Assembly (NCBI RefSeq): GCF_041260155.1
Contig: NC_091928.1
Coordinates: forward strand, 38,133,388-38,197,387
Reading direction: 5' to 3'
DNA length: 64,000 nt
From: Ptychodera flava
Lineage: Eukaryota > Hemichordata > Enteropneusta > Ptychoderidae
The notes beneath the pieces were generated by a model. It did no database searches. It was not told the DNA's origin and saw nothing but the letters and a program-made list of their open reading frames with translations. This document shows positions 37,901-51,590 of this stretch, one piece after another. Numbering within the stretch: position 1 is the first letter of the stretch; each line of letters opens with the position of its first letter. Both the position numbers and the translations under genes were made by a program.

Positions 37901-38366
37901 CGTTACTGTGAGGAGTCAATTTATTTGTGTATGAACGAATACTATCTTCATTTTAAAAGAGCGGTAGGATATATCGCATCTCGACTCACCAATATCAAGC
38001 AAAGTGCACGGTGCGCTGTCGCCCTAATATTTGTGTGCATCACACCCCAAATGTGCTGCTTCAGAGATGTCTTTCATCATCGATCCCGACTTATTTACAC
38101 CAAAAGGTGAGTACAGACCCTCACTTTATCTGTGTATCAAAATTCAGTCTTCGGTCTTTGAAACAAAGTGGACTGTTTCGGTATTTCTCGAGGGTTTATG
38201 GTTCAGATAGGTACGTTCAAATGCACCGACCGGGCAATTTTCGAAAATGCTGGTTTAGGGGCCCGTTTTATCAATGCTATCAGTGCTAAAACATTATTTT
38301 AGTATCGGTGGAATGAACTTTCGTCCGATCAGAATGGCACATGGTAGCATGATATAATATAATTAT
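34990..38366. mobile_element. 3.4-kb insertion of unknown type in repeat copy 3
   Basis: Absent from the same site in copies 1, 2, 4 and 5, so it is an insertion by comparison. I see no terminal inverted repeats, poly(A) tail or transposase. It carries a foldback at 37026-37167. The 122-residue minus-strand frame at 35107-35475 is not recognisable. Alternatively it is displaced host DNA. Confidence 0.55.
37026..37167. repeat. Foldback with AATAACCCCC ends
   Basis: Imperfect inverted repeat of ~140 bp: AATAACCCCCGC at the left end against GGGGGTTATT at the right, with inner TTTTGGTACC/TTGTACCAAAA and CATATAGCAC/GTGCTATATG pairs around a short centre. It looks like a small hairpin transposon. 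Confidence 0.55.
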
Positions 38367-38378
38367 GTTATTTCTTAC

Positions 38379-38517
38379 CTGAGTGAGTTCAGTCCACATG
38401 TTATCACTCGCTGCGTTGCTGTAATTATATTAGTTTTTGTAATCTATGGCACCGTTGAAAGCAACATCAACTCTCAAGAAACTACACACCATCCCAAAGG
38501 CTTATTCTGTGCGAACC
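38379..38517 (-). pseudogene. Decayed M1 aminopeptidase exon, repeat copy 3
   Basis: Same 139-bp block with acceptor and donor as in copy 1. It lies just beyond the right end of the 3.4-kb insertion. Confidence 0.72.
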
Positions 38518-40589
38518 CTGGCAAGGAAATAAGTTAATAAAATAGATAAATAAGTCGGTAAACGTATTAAATAAAACGCATTTTATAGTCTTTTGCTACG
38601 TTATTGCTTGGTTATGGATTGCCAATATCAAATCTGTGATTATATGAACATTGATTACGTGTCACTTGTAAGTACATAATTTGCCAAATTTCTCTAGAGA
38701 ATGCCACGACATCCGAATGTATGTCTGTTTGAAATATAGAGTGAGCGTTTTGTCAAAATGCCCTAATTAAATTAGGTAGGTCGGCCAGGAACTTTTGTAT
38801 TTCTTACTTTTACTAGGTGTGCGAATCAAACAGAAGCATTTCGCAAAATCATGGGTGATTTTTAAAAATGAGAAAACCAAAGTTTAGGGATACTTTTGAT
38901 TACAGGAAACACGCATATTTTTTATTTAGTCTGGAAATTTGACGCACCGATATGGATAATACATGCAAGCTTGTCAAAAGCCGACAGTCTTACACGGAAC
39001 GACGTGAGAGCCCGTATGTCCAATGAGAGAAATTAATAAATGTATAAATTTGTACTACAAGATTTCAATTTAACGATAGACTCTGCGATTGAAATTCAAA
39101 AATTATTAGCCTGCAATCTAAGAGGCCTCGCAGTGAGCTCGGCATACAAAAAGCACGTTTGGTATCCAAACCTTTAATTGAAATGGGAAGGTTCAAGAGT
39201 CTAGCTAAGCTATTGATATTTTGACAATGGACTGACCTGAGCTCTGTAGAGAATTAACAAGTACTGCGTCGTCAACAATGTTCATATATAATGGTAATTC
39301 GGTTCAATCCTCGTTGAGAATTGACTGCTTTATGTTTTCGAACTGATTATAAAGTTACCTCCTTTGAAATTGGAAATGTGTGATTATACAGGTTTTATAG
39401 TAAATATGGTTTACGTGGTAGATTTAATGACAACGAAGCCGCATTGTGGCAGTACTTTTGTTATTATAATCTACTAAGTTATTCCTGAAATAGCAAGACA
39501 AGCTGAAATATAAATATTTATTCTTTCAAAAAAGTCATTTTGGAGATTTCCCAGCCTGTTCTCGTTAAGCATAGAGGTGCGAATCAGTATCGGGCCACTT
39601 ATCTGAATGCCGATCTAGTGAGTTCAACCAAAAATGAATGCACATTTTTGAAAGCCACGGAGCGAAGCACAAAGACTGGGTCACCAATAGTTTGCTGTTT
39701 ACAATTGAACGAGCAAACCTGACAATGGTCGCCGTTGGCAATCTGCCGACACAATATAGACCTATTTGTTGTGACCATACGACTGTGTTCGCTACGACAG
39801 ACACGGAACATAAATAATTTTATACGGTTCCTCAAAGGCCGCAAGAGGCTTCGCTGAGGTACGAGAACTCTTCGCTGCTCAAAACATAGTTCTTGTTTTC
39901 GTAAACAATAGTAATTTTGTTCGATCATTGTTGTTGTAAATTATTTCTTTGTCATATTCAAATTTAATATTTGTGTAAGTATCAAGTTCTTCTACATTTT
40001 AGCGTCTTGATTTGTCACATGACAAGTGCTTGTACCCCATTCTATTATTGTCTACAGCCAGGTCAGAAGATAGTCCTACGCAGCTGCAATATCGACGCTC
40101 GTTTCATTCAACCCGTAGTAGAGAATACCATAGTTACCTGTCTCAGATGACCTTTAGTGAATCATCTTCGGGAAAAGCTTTTGTACCTTCAGTATCGCAG
40201 TTGTACAGACGTAGTATAGAGGACAAAATTGACGTGAGTATACCTAAGAGGAATTCCTGGACACTTCGTTCGTCATTGACCATGGCACAGAGTCTACTCA
40301 CTTTAAACGTAAAGACTCGTCTAATACGACTTTTGATCAGTCTTTAGTAAACGGTCTCTTTTTACACGTTGTCACTGATGCAGACAAATCGCATTAAATG
40401 CTGTCAATGTCATATAAATATTGTACAGTCCTTTAGTTTTAGAGAACTGTATTTCTATTGATCCCTTCTGTGTAGTAAAGCCTACCTCAAATCACTTACA
40501 GATCGCATTTGAATGCAAATAAGGGTGTGTACTGTCGTGCAGGGTATTTAACGTGAACAAGAAGCTGGCAAATAAAGTAAGGAATCTTT

Positions 40590-40594
40590 CTGCC

Positions 40595-40647
<53 letters not shown>

Positions 40648-40658
40648 TGTCTCTCTCT

Positions 40659-40742
<84 letters not shown>
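40590..40742. repeat. CTGT and CT microsatellite in repeat copy 4
   Basis: About 14 CTGT units and then a long CT run interrupted once by TTCT. Confidence 0.95.
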
Positions 40743-40777
40743 ATAAAATCAATGATTTATTTATGTTTATTTCTTAC

Positions 40778-40916
40778 CTGAGTGAGTTCAGTCCACATGT
40801 TATCACTCGCTGCGTTGCTGTAATTATATTAGTTTTTGTAATCTATGGCACCGTTGAAAGCAACATCAACTCTCAAGAAACTACACACCATCCCAAAGGC
40901 TTATTCTGTGCGAACC
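40778..40916 (-). pseudogene. Decayed M1 aminopeptidase exon, repeat copy 4
   Basis: Same block as copy 1, again with the in-frame stop before YNYSNA. Sharing of the stop among copies implies it arose before amplification. Confidence 0.74.
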
Positions 40917-42984
40917 CTGGCAAGGAAATAAGTTAATAAAATAGATAAATAAGTCGGTAAACGTATTAAATAAAACGCATTTTATAGTCTTTTGCTACGT
41001 TATTGCTTGGTTATGGATTGCCGATATCAAATCTGTAATGATATGAACATTGTTTACGTGTCACTGGTAAGTACACAATTTACCAATTATGATAATTTTT
41101 CAAGAGAATGCCACGACATCCGAATGTCTGTTTGAAATATAGAGTAACGTTTTGTCAAAATGCCCTAATTAAATAAGGTAGGTCGGCCAGGAACTTTTGT
41201 ATTTCTTACTTTTACTAGGTGTGCGAATCAAACAGAAGCATTTCGCAAAATCATGCGTGATTTTTAAAAATGAGAAAACCAAAGTTTAGGGATACTTTTG
41301 ATTACAGAAAACACGCATATTTTTTTATTTAGTCTGGAAATTTGACGCACTGATATGGATAATACATGTAAGCTTGTCAGAAGCCGACAGATCTTACACG
41401 GAACGACGTGAGAGCCCGTATGTCCAATGAGAGAAATTAATAAATGTATAAATTTGTACAACTAGATTTCAATTTTAACGATAGACTCTGCGATTGAAAT
41501 TCAAAAGTTATTAGCCTGCAATCTAAGAGGCCTCGCAGTGAGGTCGGCATACAAAAAGCACGTTTGGTATCCAAACCTTTTGAAATGAGTTGGTTCAAGA
41601 GTCTAGCTAAGCTATTGACAATGGACTGACCTGAGCTCTGAAGAGAAGCACCAAGTACTGTGTCGTCAACGTTGTTGATATAGAATGGTAATTCGGTTCA
41701 ATCCTCGTTGAGAATTGACTGATTTATGTTTTCGAACTGATTATAGAGTTTCTTCCTTTGAAATTGGAAATGTGTGATTATGCAGGTTTTATATTAAATA
41801 TGGTTTACGTGGTAGATATAATGACAACACAGCCGCAATTATAGCAGTACCTTTGTTATTATAATCTACTAAGTTATTCCTGAAATAGCAAGACAAGCTG
41901 AAATGTAAATATTTATTCTTTCAAAAAAGTCATTTTGGAGGTTGTCCAGCCTGTTCTCGTTAAGCATAGAGGTGCGAATCAGTATCGGGCCACTTATCTG
42001 AATGCCGATCTAGTGAGTTCAACCAAAAATGAATGCACATTTTTGAAAGCCATGAAGCGCAAGTACAAAGACCAATAGTTTGCTGTTTACAATTAAACGA
42101 GCAAACCTAACAATGGTCGCCGATGGCAATCTGCCGACACAATATAGGCCTACTTGTTGTGACGTTACGGCTGTGTTCGCTACAACAGACATGGATCATA
42201 AAAAGTTTATACGCTTCCTCAAAGGCCACAAGACGCTTCGCTACCAAGGTGCGAGAACTCTTCGCTGCTAAAAAATAGTTCTTGTTTTCGTAAAAAATAG
42301 TAACTTTGTTCGATCATTTTTGTTGTAAATTATTTCTTTGTCATATTCAAATTTAATACTTGTGTAGGTATAAAATTCTTTATTATTGTAGAATCTTGAT
42401 TTGTCACGTGACAAGTGCTTGTACCCCATTCTATTATTATGGACAGCCAGGTCAGAAGATAGTCCTACGCAGCTGGAGTATCGACGCTCGTTTCATTCAA
42501 CGCGTAGTAGAGAATACGATAGTTACCTTTCTCAGATGACCTTTAGTGAATCATCTTCGGGAAAAGCTTTTGTATCTTCAGTATCGCAGTTGTAAAGACG
42601 TAGTATAGAGGACAAAATTGACGTGAGTATACCTAACAGGAATACCTGGACACTTCGTTCGTCATTGACCATGGCACAGAGCCTACTCACTTTAAACGTA
42701 AAGACTCGTGTAATACGACTTTGATCAGTCTTTATTAAACGGTCCCTTTTTACACGTTGTCACTGATACAGACAAATCGCATTAAATGCTGTCAATGTCA
42801 TATAGATATTGTAAAATCCTTTAGTTTAGAGAACTGTATTTCTATAGATCCCTTCTGTGTTGTAAAGCCTACCTCAAATCACTTAGCTACAGATCGCATT
42901 TGAATGCAAATAAGGGTGTGTATTGTCGTACAGGTATTCAACGTGAACAAGAAGCTGGCATTTAAAGTAAAGAATCTTTCTGCC

Positions 42985-42995
42985 TGTCTGTCTGA

Positions 42996-43034
<39 letters not shown>

Positions 43035-43056
43035 GTCTATCTGTCTGTCTGTCTGT

Positions 43057-43130
<74 letters not shown>

Positions 43131-43172
43131 TGCACACTCTCTCTCACTCTCACTCTCTCTTTCTCTCACTCT
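42985..43172. repeat. CTGT and CT microsatellite in repeat copy 5
   Basis: CTGT units with CTAT variants, then CT runs with CA and TTCT interruptions. Confidence 0.95.
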
Positions 43173-43206
43173 TCTATAAAATTAATGATTTATGTTTATT
43201 TCTTAC

Positions 43207-43343
43207 CTGACTGAGTTCAGTCCACATGTTATCACTCGCCGCGTTGCTGTAATTATATAGTTTTGTAATCTATCGCACCGTTGAAAGCAACGTCAACGCT
43301 CAAGAAACTGCACACCATCCAAAAGGCCTATTCTGTGCAAACC
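43207..43343 (-). pseudogene. Decayed M1 aminopeptidase exon, repeat copy 5
   Basis: Homologous to the block at 27853-27991 but 2 bp shorter through small deletions, which shift the frame further. Confidence 0.7.
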
Positions 43344-44808
43344 CTGGCAAGGAAATAAGCTTCATAAAATAGATAAATAAGTCGGTAAACGTATTAAATA
43401 AAACGCATTTTATAGTCTTTTGCTACGTTATTGCTTGGTTATAGATTGCCAATATCAAATCTTTAATTATATGAACATTGTTTACGTGTCACTGGTAAGT
43501 ACACAATTTGCCAATTACGATAATTTTTCTAGAGAATGCCATGACATCCGAATGTATGTCTGTTTTAAATACAGATTGACCGTTCTGTCAAATGCCCAAA
43601 TTAAATTAGGTAGGTCGGTCAGGAACTTTTGTATTTCTACTTTTACTAGGTGTGCGAATCAAACAGATGAAACATTTCGCATATCATTGGTGATTTTTCA
43701 AAATGAGAAAACCAAAGTTTAGGGATACTTTTGATTACAGGAAAGAAGCATATTTTTTATTAGTCTGGAAATTTGACGCACTGATATGGATAATACATGC
43801 AAGCTTTTCAGACGCCGACAGATCTTACTCGGAACGACGTGAGAGCCCGTATGTCAAATGAGAAAATTAATAAATGTATAAATTTGTACTACTAGATTTC
43901 AATTTTAACGATAGACTCTGCGATTGAAATTCAAATTTTATTAGCCTGCAATCTAAGAGGCCTCGCAGTGAGCTCGGCATACAAAAAGCACGTTTGGTAT
44001 CCAAACCTTTTGAAATGGGTTGGTTCAAGAGTCTAGCTAAGCTATTGACAATAGACTGACCTGAGCTCTGTAGAGAATAGCAAGTACTGTGTCGTCAACG
44101 TTGTTTATATAGAATGGTAATTCGGTTCAATCCTCGTTGAGAATTGACTGCTTTATGTTTTCGAACTGATTATAAAGTTTCTTCCTTTGAAATTGGAAAT
44201 GTGTGATTATACAGGTTTTATAGTAAATATGGTTTACGTGGTAGATTTAATGACAACGAAGCCGCAATTGTGGCAGTACTTTTGTTATTATAATCTACTA
44301 AGTTATTCCTGAAATAGCAAGACAAGCTGAAATATAAATATTTATTCTTTATTAGATATTACAAAGGTCTTAAAAAAGTCATTTTGGAGGTTGTCCAGCC
44401 TGTTCTCGTTAAGCATAGAGGTGCGAATCAGTATCGGGCCACTTATCTGAATGCCGATCTAGTGAGTTCAACCAAAAATGAATGCACATTTTTGAAAGCC
44501 ACGGAGCGCAGTACAAAGACCAATAGTTGGTTTAAATAAGCACCAATAGTTTGCTGTTTACAATTTAACGAGCAAACCTGACAATGGTCGCCGTTGGCAA
44601 TCTGCCGACACAACAAAGACGTATTTGTTGTGACAATACGACTGTGTTCGCTACGACAGACGCGAAACATAAATAATTTTATACGGTTCCTCAAAGGCCC
44701 ACAAGACGCTTCGTTGAGGTATGAGAACTCTTCGCTGCTCAAAACATAGTTCTTGTTTCGTAAAGAATAGTAATTTTGTTCGATCATTGTTGTTGTAAAA
44801 TATTTCTT

Positions 44809-45890
44809 CTTTTTTTTAATTTTTTTATTGGCTTTCAGAAAAAGAAAGACAAAACATAAATACAGTGGTAACAACAACAGAAATGAAAAACCAAACAAAG
44901 AAAAAAACAAAAAAGCAGGACAGTGCTTCGGTTTAAAATCTCAAAATTCTATTGGCAAAATAGACTTAATTTTGACCATTTTGAATCCGTGTCATCTTTA
45001 TCAAAGAAACTTAATTTATGTTTATGTTTTTCTACTGTTATTCTTTCTTGTACCCATATTGTAAATTGTTGAATCTTTGGTATTCTGTGCAATCTTCTGC
45101 AATCATATATGTATTTCTTACCTAAAATTACTAAAACATTAACAGTGAATGTATCATCTTTCGTTATAATTCCCAATATAACGGTTCTCTGGAATCAGTG
45201 TTATTGGAATATTACAATTTTTCAGCAAAAGCGATTCTACATCACTCCAAAATTGAAGAATATGTTTGCACTCAAAAAAAAGATGGACTATGTCTTCCAC
45301 CCATTCATTACAAAAAGTACATTTGTCATTTGTGATTACATTTCTTATTTTTAAAAATTTATTGGTAGCTATTGTACGTGTAAGAATCTTGTACTGAAAG
45401 CTTTGCAGGGCAGTATCGTCTGTAATTTTGAAGGTCAATGGAAAGAATTTTTTTAGGTCACCGACATGAAATCTTTCTATCCACTTGGTCGTACTGACTT
45501 GTGTTTTAACTTTGTTCATTACCGTACTTTGAAAAAGACTTAAATATACTTTCCTACATATTTTTTCTGAAAAACGCTGGTTTATTAATCGATTATGTGT
45601 TTTATTTTTTATTTTTGCTTTCAATTGCTTAGGAATAGCATCAATAATACTTATGAACTTCAACCTTTCTGATTGTGGTATATTGTATTTATGACTAAAT
45701 TGATTAAATGTCATGACACAGTGATTTTCATCTAGTAAATCTTCCAAATTGCAGATACCATGTCTATGCCACTTAACATAATGCACTGATTTATTATCGA
45801 TTTGAATGTTTGGATTGGACCAAATGCACTGTGTGACTGGATCGCTATCTTCGTCGTCTTGATTCAATTGTTTCAGTTGGTCAGACCATG
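44809..45890 (-). mobile_element. 5'-truncated L1/Tx1-like LINE, 3' end only
   Basis: The minus-strand frame (45894-45154, 246 residues) matches the region after the RT of L1/Tx1-type LINEs and ends with a zf-RVT-like knuckle (CTFCNEWVEDIVHLFFECKH). A run of T at 44810-44829 on the plus strand represents the poly(A) tail, so the 3' end is on the left. On both sides lies the same stretch of the host repeat (44739-44808 and 45891-45961), a target duplication of about 71 bp. The element lacks RT and endonuclease. Confidence 0.8.
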
Positions 45891-46575
45891 TCAAAACATA
45901 GTTCTTGTTCTCGTAAAGAATAGTAATTTTGATCGATCATTGTTGTTGTAAAATATTTCTTTGTCATATTCACATTTAATATTTGTGTAAGTATCAAGTT
46001 CTTTTACATTATACGTCTTTATTTGTCACATGACATGTGCTTGTACCCCATTCTATCATTGTCTACAGCCAGGTCAGAAGATAGTCCTACGCAGCTGGAG
46101 TATCAACGCTCTTTTCGTTCAACCCGCAGTAGAGAATACGATAGTTACCTGTGTCAGATGACCTCTAGTGAATCATCTTCGGGACAAGCTGTTGTACCTA
46201 CAGTGTCGCACGTCATACAGACGTAGAATATCGGACAAAATTGACGTGAGTATACCTAACAGGAATACCTGGACACTTCGTGCACCATTGACCATGTCAT
46301 ACAGCCTACTCACTTTAAACGTAAAGACTCGTATAATACGTTTTTGTTATTTGTTACACGTTGCCACTGGTGCAGAAAAATCGCAGTAAATGCTATCACT
46401 AATATTGTACAGTCCTTAGTTTTAGAGAACTGTATTTCTATTGATCCCTTCTGTGTAGTAAAGCCTACCTCAAATCACTTACAGATCGCATTTGAATGCA
46501 AATAAGGATGTGTATTGTCGTGCAGGGTATTCAACGTGAACAAGAAGCTGGCAATTAAAGTAAGGAATCTTTCTG

Positions 46576-47888
<1,313 letters not shown>

Positions 47889-48488
47889 TGTTATGTATGT
47901 CATTTTCCCCCACACTCATCATGACCTGAGTCTTATCAGTCTAGAACATTCTCAAGGTCACTGCCCTTAATGAACTCACAACCTTGAATTCAATTAGTCA
48001 CATTTGGAATGTTCTGGAAATTTAATTGGTTGTGTAAGAGAGATAATTTTAGAACAGTGACTAGCATGTCAATAAAAGTTCTAGATTGTTCTTATATGCT
48101 CTTATGTAAGCACACGGGTATAAAAGGGACGTACACAGCTTCCAGTCAGACTTTTGGGATCGTGTCTCTTGCATGTTACTTCAATACTCAAACTCCAGCA
48201 GTATTATTTTCAAGACTTTTCAAGACCTTCACTGCCAACGCTGGATTTATACTGTTGGACTTTGTGCAAACTTCAAGCCTGCAAGCCAAAGGACTGTTCA
48301 TTCATCCGACTGACTGTTACAACTCTGAGATCGGAGCTGTGCCGTCCCAGCTGAGATAAGTAGTCTGTACACTTTTACAGCTTGTATTCTATCCCTGACT
48401 TAGCAATTAGTTTTATTTTTCGTAATAAATTTAGTTTAAACGGAAACTGCTGAGTTCACCCTTTTGTTCGTTTTCTCTGCACGTAACA
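47889..48488 (+). repeat. 5' LTR
   Basis: 600 bp, TGTTATG to CGTAACA. It contains a TATA box (TATAAAAG, 48119-48126) and an AATAAA signal (48424-48429). It is highly similar to the 3' LTR over its whole length, with small indels and substitutions. Open frames here are shadows. Confidence 0.9.
48119..48126 (+). promoter_or_regulatory. LTR TATA box
   Basis: TATAAAAG in the 5' LTR. The equivalent place in the 3' LTR reads GTTAAATAGG, so the downstream LTR has lost it. Confidence 0.6.
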
Positions 48489-48491
48489 AAT

Positions 48492-48509
48492 TGGGGGCTT
48501 GTCCGGGAT
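48492..48509 (+). promoter_or_regulatory. Primer binding site, tRNA-Pro-like
   Basis: TGGGGGCTTGTCCGGGAT starts three bases after the 5' LTR. It differs at one base from the tRNA-Pro primer site used by several vertebrate gammaretroviruses. Confidence 0.7.
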
Positions 48510-48589
48510 ACGAATATTTTGAGCCGTTTGACAACATTTTGCCAGCCTTTCCAAACTACTATATACGGTGAACTAAGTGAAATTCAATC

Positions 48590-50115
48590 ATGGCGGAATT
48601 CAAGCCAGATGAATTTATGGATGACCTTGATCAGGACACATTTGATTCCCTCAAAAAAGACAACCTCATAGCACTGGCCAATTTCTCTTAAAGTAGAAGT
48701 CAAAAGATCTATGCGCAAGAGGGAAATACAGTATGATATCGCAAAAAATTTAGTTAATTTAGGCATATTTGAGGAATCCGCTTGCATGATTATGAGCCTG
48801 AGTCTTCCTTTGAACTCAGAAAATTAGAATTAGAAATGCAGGCAAATTTGGAGATTAAGAAAATTACAATTACAATGGAATTACAAATGGAATAAGAGAG
48901 ACAGGCATTAGAAAAGGAAAATTTGGAAATGGAAGAAAGACAGAGAGAGAAAGATAGGCAGGAAAGATTAGAAATGGAAGAAAGACAGAGGGAAAAAGAA
49001 TTGCAAATGGAAGAAAGACAAAGGGAGAAAAAGAGAGAGAAAGGAAAAAGAAAAGGAAAGAGAATTAGCAGAACCGACTGCAGTTAGAAATGAGACGTTT
49101 AGAGCTTGGACAGTCAGGAAAATTCTTCCCTTCAGACGGTTTTGACATCACTAAGCATTTCAGGTTAGTTCCCCCTTTCAAAGAAAAGGATGTTGATAAA
49201 TATCTTCTTGACTTTGAGAAAAATTGCTCAGAATCTGAATTGGCCTAAGGAGTCATGGTCTGCTTTTGCAGAGTGCTTTGGTGGGTAAAGTCAGAGAAAT
49301 TTATATTCAGTTGTCAGTAGAGCAGGTTTCAGAATTATGATTCTGTGAAGGAATTAATTCTCAAGGGCTATGAGTTGGTGCCTGAAGCTTACCGTCAGAA
49401 ATTTAGGGATTGTGAGAAGGCGAAGATCAAACTTGTGTTGAATTTGCTCGAACAAAAGAACAACTGTTTGATCGTTGGTGTCTTCTGTAAAGGTCAGTCA
49501 GAATTATGACAAATTACGACAACTTGTTTGATTGAGGAATTTAAAAGGTGCATTCGGAGTGACATCAAGACATTTATCAATGAACAAAGGCAGATACATT
49601 GGAGGTTGCTGCACGTTTGGCCGATGATTATTCATTGACCCACAAATCTTCATTCCTCAGCAAACCATCCCAGTCCTTTTCATACAGAAACAATGCAGGT
49701 AAATTTAACTCCTCCTTTCATCCAAGAATTTTTCAAAGGAGAGTAGAAAATCAAATGACAACATTCACATAGTTCAAGTAACACTTCCACATCATCAGAT
49801 CCCAAGTCTCAATCTCCTTCTGACAAACAGTTTGGTACACTTTCTTGTAATTATTGTAAGAAAGACGGCCATTTAATGTCAGATTGTTTCAAATTGAAAA
49901 GAAAACGTGAAGGTCAAAGTGGTCAAAGTGGATCTAAGCCAACCGGCTTTATTTCTTCATCAACTCAATTAGAGTCTAATAATGTGTGTAACACATTTTC
50001 TGAGGTTAAACCCCTCTTATCCCCAATTAATGAGGTCAAGGTCAATTCTTCTCAAGATAGCATTATGGGTATTTTCGAACCATTTATTCATGATGGTTTT
50101 ATATCAACTTTCTAG
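48590..50115 (+). pseudogene. Gag of the LTR element, with zinc knuckle, degraded
   Basis: A start codon at 48590 opens MAEFKPDEFMDDLDQ and stops after 33 residues. The rest is spread over three frames: a Glu/Arg-rich charged stretch (48840-49080), a gag-like middle, and one CCHC knuckle (CNYCKKDGHLMSDC, about 49848-49890). At least several indels and stops break it. Confidence 0.75.
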
Positions 50116-50127
50116 TGATTTTTCTTC

Positions 50128-50248
50128 CGCTACCCCTGTCAAAATTTTAAGAGATACCGGGGCTTCCCAGTCTCTTTTGTTGGCAGATACCCTGCCGTTT
50201 TCTGAAAAGTCATTTTCAGGTTCTAAAGTTTTCTTATTAAGGGGGTAG
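50128..50248 (+). pseudogene. Aspartic protease of the LTR element
   Basis: Contains the retropepsin-type active site ILRDTGASQSLLL at about 50145. Only the first part of the domain is open; the frame stops at 50248. The frame at 50411-50722 covers a linker toward the integrase. Confidence 0.7.
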
Positions 50249-50780
50249 ATTGTAATGACTACATTCCTGTTCCTCTCCATAATGTCTATTTGTCTTCGGA
50301 CTTGTTTCTGGACCTGTGGCTTTAGGTATTAGGCCTTTTTTGCCTTGTGAGGGATTCACCTTCTTCTTGGAAAAGACCTTGCTGGGGACAAGGTCATTAC
50401 TAATCCACTTGTGACTGATAATCCTAGTTTAGATCAGGATCCGAGCCAATTGAAAAGAGATCCCGATTTATTTCCTTCATGTGCCATTACTCGAGCCATG
50501 TCAAAGAAAACTTCTGAGAATCAAAATACTCTCAAAAATAATGTCACAGATGTTGACTTAAATGACACCTTTCTCAGTCAGGTGTTTGACACGGATCATT
50601 CCGTTATCCTCGTGGATTTGAAAACTTCTCTTCTGCTGACCAAAAGTCAGACATTTTCTAGATCAAATCTCATTGCAGAACAACACAAAGACCCAGATAT
50701 TTTGTGTTTGTTGACAGGGTAGCTGATGAGATAAAACTTCAGATAGCTCTGTTTCCTATTATACAAAATCTGGTATTCTC

Positions 50781-51208
50781 ATGCGTAAATGGAGACCTCC
50801 AGATGTCTTGGTTGATGACGATTGGGCTATAAAACATCAAATTGTGGTTCCAAAGCCCTATTGTGCTGAAATATTGCGCCTGGCCCATGAAACCCCCTGG
50901 GCTGGTCATTTAGGAGTAAGAAAAACTTATCATAAAATTCTCAGTCACTTTTATTGGCCTAATCTCAGGCAGGATGTAGCACATTTCTGTAAAACTTGTC
51001 ACACATGTCAAATGGTAGGAAAGCCAAATCAGACCATTCCAAAGGCCCCTTTACAGCCAATTCCTGCATTTCAAGAACCATTTAGTAGGATACTAATAGA
51101 CTGTGTTGGGCCCCTACCAAAAACAAGATCAGGAAATGAGTACATGTTGACAATAATGTGTACATCAACTCGGTTCCAGAAGCCATACCTCTGAGAAATA
51201 TAAAGACA
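50781..51208 (+). pseudogene. Integrase of the LTR element, N-terminal part
   Basis: Carries the zinc-binding HHCC module (HETPWAGHLGVRKTYHK... followed by CKTCHTCQ) and the first catalytic Asp (ILIDCVGPL). A 1-bp loss near 51175 shifts the frame in the RFPEA region. The domain is cut at about 51208 by the nested transposon and continues at 58321. Confidence 0.85.
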
Positions 51209-51590
51209 AAGGACTATAGTGAGCTGTGGTCCAAACCCTTTGAAAAGGCTCTGGAAGTGATTTTTTATTTCAGGGTATTAGGGCATATTGATATGATGGG
51301 AAATGACAGTTGACAACATGCTTGTATGGAATCACATGCTTCAATTGCAAGATCTGGAGCAATAACTAGAGTTTTTGACCAAAAAGCTCATTTTTTGATA
51401 TTTTCAGTAAAAACGGAGAAATGTATGTTGTTGCTCTGTTAATGATATTTATTGCAGAGTTTACTGATTAAATCCATGAAAATAATTAAAACCAGTTTTT
51501 TTTCATTAAAAAACCACAAAAAAGCTGTTTTTACAAAAAAACACCGTAAATTTGCATTTTTTTTCAAGTAAAGAGTGAGGCGATGTTTAA

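Larger units (their letters stand above)
33780..39552. repeat. 2.4-kb repeat, copy 3 (with 3.4-kb insertion)
   Basis: Colinear with the other copies from 33780 to about 34989 and from about 38367 to 39552. The break falls at ATGATTTATTT just after the CT run. The intervening DNA is unrelated to the repeat. Confidence 0.9.
39553..41942. repeat. 2.4-kb repeat, copy 4 (uninterrupted, 2.39 kb)
   Basis: Best full-length reference for the unit. In this copy a plus-strand block at 40058-40233 is open, with an acceptor-like TCTACAG before it and GTGAGT after it; other copies carry frameshifts or stops there. Confidence 0.92.
41943..44394. repeat. 2.4-kb repeat, copy 5 (uninterrupted, 2.45 kb)
   Basis: Complete unit, more diverged than copy 4, with small indels throughout. 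Confidence 0.92.

Noticed and set aside
48009..48359. Frames of 66-116 residues in both LTRs
   Set aside because: LTR shadows; the same frames recur in the 3' LTR at 60099-60373 with frame-changing indels.
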